From the NCBI GenBank assembly GCA_947487205.1, contig CANKVU010000001.1:124001-188000 (forward strand): DNA of 64,000 nt, given 5' to 3'. Source of the stretch: an uncultured Paracoccaceae bacterium (GTDB lineage: Bacteria > Pseudomonadota > Alphaproteobacteria > Rhodobacterales > Rhodobacteraceae). The notes beneath the pieces are model-generated. The model was given only the letters and a program-made list of their open reading frames with translations, had not been told where the DNA came from and did no database searches. A program made the translations under genes and the position numbers. Shown in pieces: positions 1 to 9,118 of the stretch. Each line of letters opens with the position of its first letter. Position 1 is the first letter of the stretch.

Positions 1-2257
1 CGGGGGCCTGCAGGATCACCGGGTATTGCCGGTCGCGGGAGATGAACTCCGTCACCTCCGCCGAGGCGAAGAACACCCGCACGCTGTCCGAGATCGCCCG
101 CGCGTCGACGCCGATCTCGCGCGCCAGCTCGCGGTTGACGCGGATGTCGTAGCCCGGCGTGTTCTCCTCGTAATCGCGCCGGACGCCGACCACGTCGCCG
201 CTGTCGCGCAAGAGGTCGGCGAGCTCTTCGGAATATTGCGCCGCCGCCTCGAAGCTCGGGGCGGTGACGATCACCTCCAGCCCGGATCCCGCGCCCGCAT
301 CCAGCCCCGAGGGCGCGAAGGCCCGCACGCTGGCCAGCGTGATCTGCTCGAATGCGGGCCGCAGGTCGTTGACCACGTCGCGCGGGCCCGCCTCGCGCTC
401 GCTCCAGGGCGCCATCACGGCGACGACGAAGGCGCGCCCCGTCTCGCCGTATTGCCCGACGATGGAGATCACGTCCTCCACCACGCCCCGCTCCTGCCAG
501 GGCCGGATCAGATCCTCGACCTCGCGCACCGCCACGTTGGTCTTGCCCAGCGCCGATCCGGCCGGCGCCTCGACGCTGACGAAGAAGATGCCCCGGTCGG
601 CCTCGGGGGTAAGCTGCGAGGGCAGATCGCGGTAAAGCGCCCAGGACACCCCGGTCAGCAGGGCCGCGATCGCCAGCACCACCACCGGCATGGCGATGGC
701 CCGCCGCAACAGGCTGTTGTAGCCCGACGCGGTGACGGCGGTGACCCGCTGCACGGCGCGGGCGAACCGGCCCTCGTTCATCCCCTTCTTCAGCACCAGC
801 GACGCGATCACCGGGCAGAGCGACAGCGCCACGAAGGTCGACAGCGCCACCGCGATGGCCAGCGTGATGCCGAATTCGCGGAACAGCTTGCCGATCTCTC
901 CCTGCAGGAACGACAGCGGCACGAAGACCGAGATCAGCACCGCCGAGGTCGACACCACGGCGAAGAAGACCTGGTTCGCCCCGGTCCGCGCCGCCTCGGC
1001 CGGGGCGTCGCCCGCCTCGATGCGGCGCTCGATGTTCTCCAGCACCACGATGGCGTCGTCGACCACCAGCCCGATCGCCAGCACCAGCGCAAAAAGCGTC
1101 AGCACGTTGATCGAGAACCCCGCCGCCGCGATCCCCGCGCAGGCCCCGAGCAGGGCGATGGGGATCGTCACCGCCGGCACCAGCGTCGCGCGCGCCGATG
1201 TCAGGAACAGGTAGATCACCGCGACCACGACCAGCACGGCGATGGCCAGCGTCGTCAGCACCTGCTGGATCGAGTTGCGGATGAAATCGGCGTCGTCGTT
1301 CGTGACCGCGATCCGCGTGCCGCCGGGCAGGTCGCGCGCGATCGCCTCCACCTCCTCGCGCACGGCCGACGAGATCGACAGCGTGTTGGCCGAGCTCTGC
1401 CGCAGCACGCCCAGCCCGATCGCCGTCTCGCCGTTCGAGCGGAACATCGAATCGTCGGTCTCGCTGCCGATCTCCACCCGCGCCACATCGCCCAGGCGCA
1501 CCGGCGCCCCGTCGCTCTGGGTGACGATCAGCTCCTCGAACTCGGCCACGTCCGACAGCCGCGTCTCGGTCCTGAGCAGGTAGGTGCGCGAGGCGCTCTC
1601 GATCTGGCCCGCGGGCAGTTCCAGGTTGTTGTTCTCCAGCGCGCCGCGCAGCTCCTCCACCGTCACGCCGCGCGCCGCCATCGCGTCGGGGTCGAGCCAG
1701 ACCCGCATCGCATAGGGCCGGTCGCCATAGATCTGCACCGCCGCCACGCCCGCCAGCGTCTCCAGCCGGTCGGTGACGAAGCGGTCGGCGTAATCGGTCA
1801 GTTCGGCGGGCGACATCGCGTCCGAGGTCATCGTCATCCAGATGATCGGGTCGCCCTGGCTGTCGTTCTTCTCGATCTCCGGTTCCTCGGCCTCCTCGGG
1901 CAGGTCGCCCGTGACCGCCTGCACCGCCGCGCGCACGTCGGACGCCGCCTGGTCGATGTCGCGCCCCTGCCGGAAGGTGATGACCGTGCGCGAGCCGCCC
2001 AGTTCCGCCTCGGTGTTCATCCGGTCGATCCCCGCGACCGACGAGATCGCCCCCTCGATCACGGTGGAGATCTCGGAATCCACCACGCCCGGCCCCGCGC
2101 CGGTGTAACTCACGCTGACCGTGACCTCCGCGGTGGAGATGTTGGGCAATTCCCGCACGGGCATCCGCAGCAGCCCGCCGATCCCCAGGATCACGATCAG
2201 GGTCGACATCACCGTCGCCAGGACCGGCCGCCTGAGGCAGAGATCGGGCAGCGTCAT
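1..2257 (-). CDS. RND-family multidrug efflux permease, C-terminus outside the window
   Basis: Inner-membrane proton-driven exporter of the HAE1/AcrB type; it would form a tripartite pump with the adaptor encoded just upstream and an outer-membrane channel not seen here. The 752 visible residues begin with a membrane segment (MTLPDLCLRRPVLATVMSTL), continue through a first porter region, and contain the family signature LAIGLVVDDAIVVLENIE with the paired TM4 aspartates used in proton relay. A second porter half follows (ITLASVRAFAPSGLDAG) before the edge at base 1. Family members are about 1,030 residues, so roughly a quarter is missing. The ATG overlaps the adaptor stop as ATGA (2254-2257), so the two are translationally coupled. 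Substrate cannot be inferred. Confidence 0.93.
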   Translation of the reverse strand, partial: MTLPDLCLRRPVLATVMSTLIVILGIGGLLRMPVRELPNISTAEVTVSVSYTGAGPGVVDSEISTVIEGAISSVAGIDRMNTEAELGGSRTVITFRQGRDIDQAASDVRAAVQAVTGDLPEEAEEPEIEKNDSQGDPIIWMTMTSDAMSPAELTDYADRFVTDRLETLAGVAAVQIYGDRPYAMRVWLDPDAMAARGVTVEELRGALENNNLELPAGQIESASRTYLLRTETRLSDVAEFEELIVTQSDGAPVRLGDVARVEIGSETDDSMFRSNGETAIGLGVLRQSSANTLSISSAVREEVEAIARDLPGGTRIAVTNDDADFIRNSIQQVLTTLAIAVLVVVAVIYLFLTSARATLVPAVTIPIALLGACAGIAAAGFSINVLTLFALVLAIGLVVDDAIVVLENIERRIEAGDAPAEAARTGANQVFFAVVSTSAVLISVFVPLSFLQGEIGKLFREFGITLAIAVALSTFVALSLCPVIASLVLKKGMNEGRFARAVQRVTAVTASGYNSLLRRAIAMPVVVLAIAALLTGVSWALYRDLPSQLTPEADRGIFFVSVEAPAGSALGKTNVAVREVEDLIRPWQERGVVEDVISIVGQYGETGRAFVVAVMAPWSEREAGPRDVVNDLRPAFEQITLASVRAFAPSGLDAGAGSGLEVIVTAPSFEAAAQYSEELADLLRDSGDVVGVRRDYEENTPGYDIRVNRELAREIGVDARAISDSVRVFFASAEVTEFISRDRQYPVILQAP

Positions 2258-3348
2258 TGCGTGGCCTCCTCGGCCACGTCCTCGCCCACCGTCACGGCGG
2301 CGCCGTCCGACAGGGTGTCCCACCCGGCGACGACCACCGGAACGCCCTCCTCCAGTCCCTCGCTCACCTCGGTCAGGTCACCCACCGACCCGCCCAGCCG
2401 CACCTCGCGGCGCCGGGCGGTGCCGTCCTCCACGGTGAAGACGAAGCTCGTCAGCCCCTCGCTGATCACGGCGTCGTCCGGCACCGCCAGCCCCTCGTAC
2501 TCGCCGAACACGATCCGGCTCCGCGCGAACATGCCGCCGACCAGGCGCTCGTCGGGGTTGGCGATCTCGGCCCGCACGTCGAAGCTGCGCGAGGCCGCGC
2601 TGACCTCCGGCGCCCGCACGCCGATCTCGCCCTCGAACGTCTCGCCCGGATAGGCGGGGGTCTCCACCTCGACCGCCAGGCCGGGCGCCACCCGCTCGAA
2701 ATACCGCTCCGGCAGGGACAGGTCGGCCTGCATCACGCTCAGGTCCGACAGGGTCGCCACGCTGGTCGAACTGTCGATGTATTCGCCCGGATCGGTGTCG
2801 ATCAGCCCCAGCGTCCCGTCGAAGGGCGCGGTCAGCCGCCGGTCCTCCAGATCCGCCTCGGCGCTTTCCACGGCGGCCTCGGCCCGCGACAGGGTGGCGC
2901 GCGCCGCCTCCAGCTGGTCGGCGGCGGCGGTGTTCGAATCCGCCAGGCTCTGGATGCGGTCGAAATTCTGCTGCGCCTCGCGCAGCGTCGCCTCCGCCTC
3001 GGACAGGGCCGCCTGCTCGGCCCGCGCGTCGAGCTGCACGATCAGGTCGCCTTCCGCCACGTCCTCTCCCGATGCGGGCCCCACCTCCACCACGCGGCCC
3101 GACACGGCGGGGCGCAGCTCCACCTGGCGCACCGGGTTCAGGGTGCCGACGGCGGAGACCGTGTCGGCGATGGACGTGCGCTCCACCGGCGCGGTGGAGA
3201 CGGGCGTGGGCGCCGCCTCCGCATCGCGCGCGGCGCCCTCGGCCGGGCCGCCGCCGGCCGACAGCAGCATGTCGGTTCCGTACAGGCCGCCGGCCGCGAA
3301 CAGGGCCACGACGGCCAGCCCGCCGGCGATCTTGAGGATCGGTGTCAC
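2254..3348 (-). CDS. RND efflux periplasmic adaptor (HlyD/AcrA-type membrane fusion protein)
   Basis: 364 residues. An N-terminal hydrophobic anchor (about 5-23) is followed by a barrel-sandwich (biotinyl-lipoyl-like) half, a coiled-coil hairpin rich in Glu/Ala (about 105-165), the second lipoyl half (RRLTAPFDGTLGLIDTDPGEYI) and a beta-barrel with a membrane-proximal domain. It links the inner-membrane permease to an outer-membrane factor. The start is GTG with a GGAG-type Shine-Dalgarno site about 6 nt upstream. No lipobox is evident, so the anchor is probably a transmembrane helix. Ninety-nine bases separate it from recN, so the pump may be transcribed on its own. Confidence 0.93.
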   Translation of the reverse strand: MTPILKIAGGLAVVALFAAGGLYGTDMLLSAGGGPAEGAARDAEAAPTPVSTAPVERTSIADTVSAVGTLNPVRQVELRPAVSGRVVEVGPASGEDVAEGDLIVQLDARAEQAALSEAEATLREAQQNFDRIQSLADSNTAAADQLEAARATLSRAEAAVESAEADLEDRRLTAPFDGTLGLIDTDPGEYIDSSTSVATLSDLSVMQADLSLPERYFERVAPGLAVEVETPAYPGETFEGEIGVRAPEVSAASRSFDVRAEIANPDERLVGGMFARSRIVFGEYEGLAVPDDAVISEGLTSFVFTVEDGTARRREVRLGGSVGDLTEVSEGLEEGVPVVVAGWDTLSDGAAVTVGEDVAEEATQ

Positions 3349-3447
3349 GCGCGCTCCGCATCTGTCGAACGAGGGGCGGAGGGTGGCGCGCGGCCCGGCC
3401 CGATCAAGCCGGGCGCTTCACAATGCCGCGCGCCGCCCGGGGCCGCG

Positions 3448-5097
3448 TCACGCTCCCAGCAGCGATCGCGCCGCGGCGCGGGCCTCCTCGGTGACGGTGT
3501 CGCCGGCCAGCATCCGCGCCACCTCGTCGACCCGGTCCCCGGGGTCGAGCGCCGTGACGGTGGAGGTGGTCGTGGCCTCCGCCACCCGTTTCTCCACCCG
3601 CCAGTGATGGGCGCCGCGCGCCGCGACCTGCGGCGAATGGGTCACCACCAGCACCTGCGCGCCCTGCGACAGCGCCGCCAGCCGCCGGCCCACCGCATCC
3701 GCCGTGGCGCCCCCCACGCCCCGGTCGATCTCGTCGAAGATCAGCGTCAGCCCCTCGGCCTCGCCGGTCAGGCATACCTTCAGCGCCAGCAGGAACCGCG
3801 ACAGCTCGCCCCCCGACGCGATGCGGCCCAGCGGACCGGCCGGCGCGCCGGGATTCGTGGCCACGCGGAACTCCACCGCGTCCCGGCCCTCGGGCCCCGG
3901 ATCGGCGGGCGCCAGCGCGGTCGTGAACAGGGCGCGCTCCATTTTCAGGGGCGCCAGTTCCCGCGCCATCGCGGCGTCGAGGCGGCCGGCCGCCTCGGCG
4001 CGGATCTCCGACAGGCGCGTGGCGGCGGCGTCGTAATGCGTCTCGGCCTGCGCCAGCCCGGCGCGCAGATCGGCCAGGTCCCCCTCGCCCGCCTCGAGCG
4101 CGGCAAGCCGGGCGCGCAGGTCGGCGGCCAGCGCGGCCAGGTCGTCGGGCAGCACGTCGTGCTTGCGCGCCAGCCCGCGGATCGCGAACAGCCGCTCCTC
4201 CACCCGCTCCAACTCGGTCGCGTCGTAATCGAGCGCGTCGAGCGCCGCGGCCACGCCCTGCTCGGCCTCGGCCAGCTCGTTCATCGCCCGCCCCAGCGCC
4301 TCGATGGCGCCGCCGAGCGCCCCCTCCGCCCCCGGCGCCGCGGCGTCGAGCCGCCGCCCGGCATCGATCAGGATCGCCTCGGCGCCGTCGAGGCCCAGCG
4401 CCTGGTGGGCGCGCAGGATGTCCTCGCGCACCCGCTCGGCGCCCTGCATCCGCCGCCGCCGCGTGTCGAGCTCCGCGTCCTCGGCCGGCTGCGGGTCGAG
4501 CGCGTCGAGCTCGCCGGCCGCGTGGCGCAGGAATTCCTCCTCGGCGCGCGCGGCCTCCAGTTCCGCCGTCGCCGCCTCCAGCCGCCGCGCCGCCGCGGCC
4601 CGCGCCGTCCAGGCGGCCCGCGTCTCCACCAGCGCCGCCTCCGACCCGGCGAAGGCGTCCAGCAGCCGACGGTGCCCCCGCGCGTCCAGCAGCCCCCGGT
4701 CGTCGTGCTGGCCGTGCAGTTCCACCAGCGTGTCCGACACCCGCCGCAGGATCTCGCCCGAGGCGCGGCGGTCGTTGATCCACGCCGTCTTGCGCCCGTC
4801 GGGCGTGTTCACCCGCCGCAGGATCAGCTCGTCGCCGGCCGGAAGGCCCGCCTCCTCGAGGATCGCGCGCGCCGGATGGCCCGCCGCCAGGTCGAAGGCC
4901 GCCACGACCTCGCCCCGCTCCGCGCCCTGGCGGACCAGTTCGGCCCGGCCGCGCCAGCCTAGGACGAAGCCCAGCGAATCGAGCAGGATCGACTTGCCCG
5001 CCCCGGTCTCGCCGGTCAGCACGTTGAGCCCGGGCCGAAGCTCCAGCTCCAGCCGGTCGATCAGCAGCATGTCGCGGATGCTCAATGTCCTGAGCAT
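3448..5097 (-). CDS. recN: DNA repair protein RecN
   Basis: 549-residue SMC-like ATPase involved in recombinational repair of double-strand breaks. Walker A is GETGAGKS at 29-36 in the typical N-terminal context (LNVLTGETGAGKSILLDSL). A long central Ala/Glu/Arg-rich region forms the coiled coil, and the C-terminal half carries the ABC signature region (ASGGELSRFLLALK) and Walker B (LTLIFDEIDRGVGG). The length matches the family (about 550). It lies 70 bases downstream of bamD on the same strand, a bamD-recN order that is common in alphaproteobacteria. No LexA box was identified upstream. Confidence 0.97.
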   Translation of the reverse strand: MLRTLSIRDMLLIDRLELELRPGLNVLTGETGAGKSILLDSLGFVLGWRGRAELVRQGAERGEVVAAFDLAAGHPARAILEEAGLPAGDELILRRVNTPDGRKTAWINDRRASGEILRRVSDTLVELHGQHDDRGLLDARGHRRLLDAFAGSEAALVETRAAWTARAAAARRLEAATAELEAARAEEEFLRHAAGELDALDPQPAEDAELDTRRRRMQGAERVREDILRAHQALGLDGAEAILIDAGRRLDAAAPGAEGALGGAIEALGRAMNELAEAEQGVAAALDALDYDATELERVEERLFAIRGLARKHDVLPDDLAALAADLRARLAALEAGEGDLADLRAGLAQAETHYDAAATRLSEIRAEAAGRLDAAMARELAPLKMERALFTTALAPADPGPEGRDAVEFRVATNPGAPAGPLGRIASGGELSRFLLALKVCLTGEAEGLTLIFDEIDRGVGGATADAVGRRLAALSQGAQVLVVTHSPQVAARGAHHWRVEKRVAEATTTSTVTALDPGDRVDEVARMLAGDTVTEEARAAARSLLGA

Positions 5098-5167
5098 TCA
5101 CCCTTCACCCCCATGGTCGGGGGCCGGTATCGCACGGACCCGGGCGCGGTTCCAGACGGCGCGGCGT

Positions 5168-6013
5168 TCAGAGCCACTCGCCGCGGACCACCTGTCGGTA
5201 GATCGCCGCAAGCCAATTGTCGCCCGCCGCCTCCGGGCTCAGGCCCCGGTTCGACAGCAGCGCATAGGCCCGCTGGTAGGAGTCCGACGAGCGGTAATTG
5301 TAGCCCAGGATCGCGCCCGCCGTGCGCGCCTCGTCCTCCAGCCCGAGCGACAGGTACGATTCGACCAGCCGCAGCAGCGCCTCGGGCGTGTGGGTCGTGG
5401 TCTGGAACTCCTCCACCACCACCCGGAACCGCCGGATCGCCGCCGCGTAATGCTGCCGCTTGAGGTAATAGCGGCCGATCTCCATCTCCTTGCCGGCCAG
5501 ATGGTCGAAGGCGAGGTCGAATTTCAGCACCGCCGAGCGGGCGTATTCGGTGTCGGGATAGGTCTCGATCACCGTCCGCAGGGACTGCAGCGCCTGGAAG
5601 GTCAGGCCCTGGTCGCGGCCCACGTCGTCGATCTGGTCGTAATAGCTCAGCGCCAGCAGGTACTGGGCGTAGGCCGCGTCCTCCCCGGCGGGAAAGACAT
5701 CGAGATATCGCTGCGCCGCACTGCGCGCGCTCTCGTATTCGCCGCTGCGGTGATAGGCCATGGCCTGCATCACCAGCGCGCGGCGCCCCCATTCGCTGTA
5801 GGGATAGAGGCGTTCGACCTCGCCGAAATATTCCGCCGCCTCCTCCGGGTCGTCGGTCTCCAGCTCCAGCTCCGCGCGCTGATAGATCGTCTCCGCGTCG
5901 AGGTTCTCCAGCGGCACGTCGCGAGACGCGAACGGCCCGCCGCCCCCGCCGCAGGCCGTCACTAGAAGCCCCGTCAGAGACAGGCCCAACAGGCGTCCCG
6001 CGATCCCCGTCAT
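5168..6013 (-). CDS. bamD: Outer membrane assembly lipoprotein BamD
   Basis: 281 residues, lipoprotein partner of BamA in beta-barrel protein insertion into the outer membrane. The signal peptide ends in a lipobox (LLVTAC) with the acylated Cys at residue 21. The mature part has TPR-like helical repeats (DPEEAAEYFGEVERLYPYSEW, ARSAAQRYLDVFP, YYLKRQHYAAAIRRF). I chose the ATG at 6013 because GAGG lies 8 nt upstream; an in-frame TTG two codons earlier (6019) is less likely. The gene sits between lpxC and recN on the same strand, fitting an envelope-biogenesis block. Confidence 0.96.
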   Translation of the reverse strand: MTGIAGRLLGLSLTGLLVTACGGGGGPFASRDVPLENLDAETIYQRAELELETDDPEEAAEYFGEVERLYPYSEWGRRALVMQAMAYHRSGEYESARSAAQRYLDVFPAGEDAAYAQYLLALSYYDQIDDVGRDQGLTFQALQSLRTVIETYPDTEYARSAVLKFDLAFDHLAGKEMEIGRYYLKRQHYAAAIRRFRVVVEEFQTTTHTPEALLRLVESYLSLGLEDEARTAGAILGYNYRSSDSYQRAYALLSNRGLSPEAAGDNWLAAIYRQVVRGEWL

Positions 6014-6089
6014 GTTCAAGCCTCGATCCCGATCGTCATCTCGGGGGCGGTCCTAACACAGAAAGATGCGGGGCAAAACGCCCGAAAGA

Positions 6090-7010
6090 TCATGCCGCTG
6101 GCCGCGGTGCGTCCTCTCGGGCGAGGCCGGTTCCGGGCAGCCGCGACAGGACGGCGTGGTCGACCTCCACCGCGCGCACGGCGTCCGGCCGGGCAAAGAG
6201 CGCGCGCAGCAGCACGTTGGTCAGGGCGTGTCCCGCGCGCACGCCGACATAGCGGCCCAGGATCGGCGCTCCGGCCAGCGCCAGGTCGCCCAGCGCGTCC
6301 AGCATCTTGTGGCGCACCGCCTCGTCGGCGTGGCGCAGGCCGCCGGGGCTCAGGACCTCGGCGCCGTCGACCACGACCGCGTTTTCCAGCGTGCCGCCCA
6401 GCGCCAGCCCGCGGGCGCGCATCGCCTCCACGTCGGCGCGCCGGCAGAAGGTGCGGCTGTCGCACAATTCGTGCACGAAGGTGCCGTTGGCGAGGCTCAG
6501 CCGCTTCGCCTGCCGGCCGATCGCCGCATCGGCGAAGTCGATGGAGAAGTCGATCTCCAGCGTCTCGGCCGGCTCCAGCCGGGCATAGGCGGGGCCGTTG
6601 CGGACCTCGACCGGTTCGAGCACCCGCAGCGCGCGCAGCGGCGCGTCCTGCCGGCGCAGCCCCGCGGTCAGGATCGGCGCCACGAACGGCGCCGAGGAGC
6701 CGTCGAGGATCGGCACCTCGGGCCCGTCGATCTCCAGCAGCAGGTTGTGGATGCCGCAGCCCGCGACGGCGGCCATCACGTGCTCGATGGTCGAGACGGA
6801 GACCCCCGCCTCGTTGACGACCCGCGTGCAGAGCTCGCCCTGCTGCACCGCGTCCCAGCGCGCCGGGACACGCCCGCCGGTGTCGATGTCGGTGCGGCGA
6901 AAGACGAGCCCGTGCCCCGCCGGAGCGGGCAGCAGACGCAATCGGGCCGGTCGCCCCGAATGGAGACCAACGCCGTCGAAAGCGACGGGGTGCGCCAATG
7001 TCGTCTGCAT
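6090..7010 (-). CDS. lpxC: UDP-3-O-acyl-N-acetylglucosamine deacetylase LpxC
   Basis: 306 residues, the zinc amidase that performs the committed step of lipid A synthesis in the cytoplasm. Zinc ligands are visible: His77 (STIEHVMAA), and His234 and Asp238 in RHKMLD; the catalytic His261 lies in RAGHALTN. Starting at 7010 (MQTTLAHPVAFDGVGLHSGR) gives the usual family length (about 305) and places an AGG-rich ribosome site upstream; a longer in-frame start at 7064 would add 18 residues not expected in LpxC. It lies downstream of ftsZ, the same neighbour as in E. coli, but a strong terminator at 7195-7220 separates the two. Confidence 0.97.
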   Translation of the reverse strand: MQTTLAHPVAFDGVGLHSGRPARLRLLPAPAGHGLVFRRTDIDTGGRVPARWDAVQQGELCTRVVNEAGVSVSTIEHVMAAVAGCGIHNLLLEIDGPEVPILDGSSAPFVAPILTAGLRRQDAPLRALRVLEPVEVRNGPAYARLEPAETLEIDFSIDFADAAIGRQAKRLSLANGTFVHELCDSRTFCRRADVEAMRARGLALGGTLENAVVVDGAEVLSPGGLRHADEAVRHKMLDALGDLALAGAPILGRYVGVRAGHALTNVLLRALFARPDAVRAVEVDHAVLSRLPGTGLAREDAPRPAA

Positions 7011-7194
7011 GGGTCCTGACCTTTCTGCCTGCACCGGTTTGTCCGGTTGCTCATTCCTGCTCAATTCCAGCTAGGCAGAAGCGGTTCTGCGCGCAAATCA
7101 ACGATTGCAACGGTTTTGAAACACGGCGCCGCGGCCGTGGGCGCAATGCCGCCCCGCCGCGCAAGATCCCGGCCAAGGCATTGCCGCAAAAAGG

Positions 7195-7220
7195 AAAAAG
7201 GCCGGCTTGCGCCGGCCTTT
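7195..7220 (-). terminator. Intrinsic terminator after ftsZ
   Basis: On the minus strand a perfect 7-bp GC stem (GGCCGGC / GCCGGCC, 7200-7206 with 7211-7217) with a 4-nt loop is extended by A/T pairing and followed by TTTTTCCTTTTT. It lies 24 bases beyond the ftsZ stop, so the division operon probably ends here and lpxC has its own promoter in 7011-7194. Confidence 0.9.
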
Positions 7221-7243
7221 CCACTGTCCCCGAACGTGATCGC

Positions 7244-8836
7244 TCAGTTGGCTTGGCGGCGCAGGAAGGCCGGGATCTCGATCTTGTCCTGATCGGTTCC
7301 CGCCTCGTCCTCCTCGTCGCGGAGCGCCGGCTGCGGGGCCGGGGCGGCGGCACGGCGCGGCGTCTGCGGCGCCGGCGGGGCCTCGGCGGCGGCGGCGCGC
7401 TCGGTCTGCGCGGGCTGGCTGCGGCCCTCGCCCGAGACGCGGTTGATCAGCGTGCCGATGCCGAACCGCGACCGTTCGGCCTGCGGCACCGGCTGCGGGC
7501 GCGACCCGGCCATCGGGCGCGGCGCGGCGCCGCGCGGCGCGGCCGCCGTGCCGTCCTGCGGCGGCTGCTTGCGGACCGCCGCCTCGAGCCGCGTCATCGC
7601 GTCGGCGGTGGGCTGGCCGGGCTTGCGCGCCGTCTCCGCCTCGGCGGCGGGCGCGGCCGCCGGGGCCGGCGCGGTGCCGCCCGCGCGGCGGGCCTCCCAA
7701 TCGGCGAAGAAATCCTCGCCGCCCGCCTCGGCGACCTCGGCGCCGGCCTCGCGGCGGGCGGCGGTCTCGTAGGCGGGGGCGGGCAGGTCCTCGCCCTCGG
7801 GCGCGGCGGGCGTCGCGGCGACCGGCTCGTTCGCCCGGCGGCGCGAGACGGGGGCGTCCTTGGCCTCGACATTGGTGTCGATGCCGGTCGCCACGACGCT
7901 GACGCGCATCCGCCCGGCCATCGATTCGTCCAGCGTCGAGCCGACGATGATGTTGGCGTCGGGATCGACCTTCTCGCGGATCACGTTCGCCGCCTCGTCG
8001 AGCTCGTAGAGCGTCAGGTCGCTGCCGCCGGTGACGTTGATCAGCACGCCCTTGGCGCCGTTCAGGCTGATCTCGTCCAGCAGCGGGTTGGCGATCGCCT
8101 TCTCGGCGGCCTGCATGGCGCGGTCCTCGCCCTCGGCCTCGCCGGTGCCCATCATCGCCTTGCCCATCTCGTCCATCACCGCGCGCACGTCGGCGAAGTC
8201 GAGGTTGATGAGGCCGGGGCGCACCATCAGGTCGGTCACGCCCTTCACGCCCTGATAGAGCACGTCGTCGGCCATGCCGAAGGCGTCGGTGCAGGTGGTC
8301 TTCTCGTTGGCCAGCCGGAACAGGTTCTGGTTGGGGATGATGATCAGCGTGTCGACCATCTTCTGCAGCGTCTCGATCCCCTCCTCGGCCTGGCGCATGC
8401 GCCGCGTGCCCTCGAACTGGAACGGCTTGGTGACGACGCCCACGGTCAGCACGCCCAGCTCGCGCGCGGCCTGGGCGATGATCGGCGTGGCGCCGGTCCC
8501 GGTGCCGCCGCCCATGCCGGCGGTGATGAAGCACATGTGCGCGCCGGCCAGGTGGTCGACGATCTCCTCGATGGATTCCTCGGCCGCGGCGGCGCCGATG
8601 GCGGCGCGGGCGCCCGCGCCCAGGCCCTCGGTCACCTTCACGCCCATCTGGACGCGGTTCTGCGCGGCCGATTGCGCCAGCGCCTGGGCGTCGGTGTTGG
8701 CGACGACGAACTCGCAGCCGTCGAGCTGCTTCTCGATCATGTTGTTGACCGCGTTGCCGCCGGCGCCGCCGACGCCGAAGACGGTGATGCGCGGCTTCAG
8801 CTCGTCGTGGGAGGGCATGGAGAGGTTGAGTGTCAT
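7244..8836 (-). CDS. ftsZ: Cell division GTPase FtsZ
   Basis: 530 residues; tubulin-like protein that polymerises into the division ring. The GTP-binding signature GGGTGTG is at 109-115, the N-terminus has [14 protein letters not shown], and the T7 region ([20 protein letters not shown]) follows. The conserved C-terminal peptide that binds FtsA is present ([11 protein letters not shown]). Between the GTPase domain (to about 330) and this peptide lies a roughly 180-residue Ala/Pro/Glu/Arg-rich linker, much longer than in E. coli (383 residues in total) and typical of alphaproteobacteria. The ATG at 8836 has AGGCGGA upstream; a longer in-frame start at 8947 lacks such support. Confidence 0.98.
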   Translation of the reverse strand: MTLNLSMPSHDELKPRITVFGVGGAGGNAVNNMIEKQLDGCEFVVANTDAQALAQSAAQNRVQMGVKVTEGLGAGARAAIGAAAAEESIEEIVDHLAGAHMCFITAGMGGGTGTGATPIIAQAARELGVLTVGVVTKPFQFEGTRRMRQAEEGIETLQKMVDTLIIIPNQNLFRLANEKTTCTDAFGMADDVLYQGVKGVTDLMVRPGLINLDFADVRAVMDEMGKAMMGTGEAEGEDRAMQAAEKAIANPLLDEISLNGAKGVLINVTGGSDLTLYELDEAANVIREKVDPDANIIVGSTLDESMAGRMRVSVVATGIDTNVEAKDAPVSRRRANEPVAATPAAPEGEDLPAPAYETAARREAGAEVAEAGGEDFFADWEARRAGGTAPAPAAAPAAEAETARKPGQPTADAMTRLEAAVRKQPPQDGTAAAPRGAAPRPMAGSRPQPVPQAERSRFGIGTLINRVSGEGRSQPAQTERAAAAEAPPAPQTPRRAAAPAPQPALRDEEDEAGTDQDKIEIPAFLRRQAN

Positions 8837-8943
8837 CGTTGGTCCGCCTGTGATTGTCCCGCGATTTTGGCTGCGGGTTTCCGCCTCTTTTGGAAGAATC
8901 CTATCGACCGGCACCCGTCGCGTCACCCCAAAATCACGCCTGG

Positions 8944-8966
8944 CCACCCGGATAGGTGGGTTTTTT
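8944..8966 (+). other. Short hairpin followed by T6 in the ftsA-ftsZ gap, antisense orientation
   Basis: In the 282-base gap between ftsA and ftsZ (8837-9118), CCACC (8944-8948) can pair with GGTGG (8955-8959), followed by G and six T on the plus strand. No plus-strand gene precedes it. The stem is only 5 bp, so it is a weak terminator candidate for a possible antisense transcript. The rest of this gap is GC-rich and should hold the ftsZ promoter, which I could not define. Confidence 0.25.
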
Positions 8967-9118
8967 CCGATCCCTGCCCGGCATTCGGGCGGTCGGGCCG
9001 GTTGCGGCGGCCGGTCGGCGCGGCGGCCTTGCCCCCGCCGCCCCGGCGGGGCGCGATGCGGGCCGGCCGGGGCCCCGCCCCTCCGTGTTACCCGTCCCGT
9101 CCGGCCCTGTCACCCGCC

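Noticed and set aside
26-4962. Plus-strand frames of 875 and 901 codons over the efflux pump and recN
   Set aside because: Low-complexity Arg/His/Gly composition, no ribosome site and no motif; the minus-strand RND, adaptor and RecN proteins show full family signatures.
5098-5167. Fourth copy of the REP-like element in the bamD-recN gap (TTCACCCTTCACCCCCATGG)
   Set aside because: It shares only the CACCCTT start and lacks the AAATACC core, so it was not counted.
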